From: Bacteroidota bacterium
Lineage (GTDB): Bacteria; Bacteroidota; Bacteroidia; Chitinophagales; Chitinophagaceae
Direction: 5' to 3'
Assembly (NCBI GenBank): GCA_018267955.1
Contig: JAFDXL010000005.1
Span: 248,001 to 312,000 of the forward strand
DNA: 64,000 nucleotides
Part shown: piece after piece, positions 62,904 to 64,000 of the stretch
Position numbering within the stretch: the stretch's first letter is position 1
Layout of the letters: every line of letters begins with the position of its first letter
Notes under the pieces: model-generated
Database searches by the model: none
The model's input: only the letters and a program-made list of their open reading frames with translations
What the model was told of the DNA's origin: nothing
Translations under genes and position numbers: made by a program

Positions 62904-63823
62904 ATCAACAGCCAATCATTCCACCATATTTAAAACAAGGATCTGTTATCGGTATTACCTGCCCATCCAGCTATGTACCGCTGGAGAAAATTCAATACGC
63001 GGCAGGTGTGCTGGAATCAAAAGGATATAAAGTAATACTAGGTGATACCTGTGGTAAGCAACATAATTATTTCGGCGGCACGGACGGGGAGCGCCTCGCA
63101 GATTTGCAAGCCATGCTGGATGATAAGAATATTGATGCTGTTTTGATGGGACGAGGTGGTTATGGTATGAGTCGCATCATCGATCAGCTCGACTTCACCA
63201 GATTTCTGCAAAAACCTAAATGGATTTGCGGCTTTAGCGATATCGTTGTTTTGCTGAGCCATATACAATCGCAGTTTGGCATAGCGGTGTTGCACAGCCC
63301 TATGTGTAATGCTTATAAAGAGGAAACGATCAACAGTGTACACCTGCAAAGTTTCTTTGATGCTATTGCCGGCAATCCACTCAGCTATACCGCACCGCCG
63401 TCATCTTTCAATAGGGCCGGCAGTGCACAAGGAATATTAACCGGGGGCAACCTTGCCATCCTCGCTCATCTTACGGGTTCTATATCAGAAGTTGATACAG
63501 AAGGCAAAATACTTTTCATAGAAGATATTGGTGAGGTATTATATAATATAGACAGGTTGATGCTGAACCTGAAACGCGCAGGCAAGCTCGATCATCTTAA
63601 AGGCTTGATCGTTGGCGGGCTTACTGATATGCAGGATACAGAACGGCCTTTCGGACAAACGGTAGAACAGATCATTGCTGATAAAGTAAAGGAGTATGAT
63701 TACCCTGTCTGCTTCAATTTCCCATGCGGTCACCAGGAGGTTAATTATACTCTGACATTGGGTTTAACGCATCAGTTTCTTGTAGATAGTAAAGGTGCAA
63801 CCCTGACCTTTTCAAATATCTAA
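62900..63823 (+). CDS. LD-carboxypeptidase (peptidase S66)
   Basis: 307 residues, no signal peptide. S66 motifs: SVIGITCPSSYV, GRGGYGMSRIID (the G-x-G-x-x-R region), ICGFSDIVVLL (the catalytic-Ser segment) and HSPM. These enzymes cleave the L-D bond of murein tetrapeptides during cytoplasmic recycling. It overlaps the Rieske gene by 4 bases and is the last gene; 63824-64000 is AT-rich and empty. Confidence 0.88.
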   Translation: MNQQPIIPPYLKQGSVIGITCPSSYVPLEKIQYAAGVLESKGYKVILGDTCGKQHNYFGGTDGERLADLQAMLDDKNIDAVLMGRGGYGMSRIIDQLDFTRFLQKPKWICGFSDIVVLLSHIQSQFGIAVLHSPMCNAYKEETINSVHLQSFFDAIAGNPLSYTAPPSSFNRAGSAQGILTGGNLAILAHLTGSISEVDTEGKILFIEDIGEVLYNIDRLMLNLKRAGKLDHLKGLIVGGLTDMQDTERPFGQTVEQIIADKVKEYDYPVCFNFPCGHQEVNYTLTLGLTHQFLVDSKGATLTFSNI

Positions 63824-64000
63824 AATCTATAATTTTCGGTTACTAAAACCGCCATCATTATAAAATATTAATTTATATAATTTATTTTTTTATGAACATT
63901 TTATCAATAAATTATAGATATATTCATATATGTATATTTATTTAGATGAATTGAAAAACCTGTAAATCAATGGGTAACACTAATTATCTAATGTGTACAA

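Overview
This window looks like a chromosomal segment of a Bacteroidota bacterium, most likely Chitinophagaceae or a close relative. The evidence is TonB-dependent receptors with carboxypeptidase-regulatory-like N-termini, proteins with C-terminal type IX secretion (T9SS) sorting domains, a KGG-repeat stress protein, a Sec/lipoprotein (clade II) NosZ, and repeated TAnnTTTG-type -7 promoter boxes in place of sigma70 boxes. The taxonomic call is inference from these families; no rRNA is present.

Layout. (1) 1-1.7 kb: PadR-PspC operon, two tiny membrane-protein genes and tRNA-Ala(GGC). (2) 1.7-24.4 kb: a genomic island next to the 3' end of that tRNA. It carries a tight six-gene minus-strand operon of about 21.8 kb: SNF2 helicase, giant adenine-type DNA methyltransferase, two-TM ion channel, GHKL ATPase with C-terminal DUF3883, 2102-residue DEAD/H helicase with DUF1998, and a UvrD-type helicase with a RelE-like N-terminus. 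It resembles DISARM class 1 (SNF2 plus methylase) combined with a Druantia DruE-like helicase, and it has a channel not found in either. Short repeats shared with the tRNA end, a possible recombinase remnant and an orphan tRNA-type terminator on the far side suggest insertion at the tRNA. (3) 24.4-38.1 kb: a ParB-like protein, a SMUG2-type DNA glycosylase, and an envelope/uptake region with two TonB receptors, a two-component system, a beta-propeller protein, a phosphoesterase-like protein and surface proteins. Direct repeats suggest control by the local response regulator. (4) 38.3-43.3 kb: stress genes (YciF-like, KGG repeats, His-rich secreted protein, FAD-Rieske oxidoreductase, CinA, DUF4142). 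(5) 43.4-57.8 kb: a nitric and nitrous oxide region with MbnH/MbnP-like proteins, NorC and a divergent NorB, hemerythrin, an Rrf2 regulator, a polytopic NnrS/oxidase-like protein, DUF2249-RIC, and the nos operon (cytochrome c, nosZ, NosB-like, nosL, nosD, nosF, nosY). (6) 58-63.8 kb: a T9SS ELW-DGT repeat protein, a hypothetical protein, mnmE, dtd, tadA, a Rieske protein and LD-carboxypeptidase. The last 177 bases are AT-rich with no feature I can support.

How the genes fit together. The Nor/Nos region can reduce NO to N2O and N2O to N2 and repair Fe-S damage. No nitrate or nitrite reductase is visible here. Two DNA motifs recur across it: TGAC-N4-GTCA at a fixed distance from the -7 box, and an 18-bp element AAGGAYAAWWWTGTCTTT. 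They point to a local NO-responsive regulon. The defence operon could combine modification, helicase/translocase and nuclease functions with a membrane channel as a possible abortive effector. This is inference from domains and gene order.
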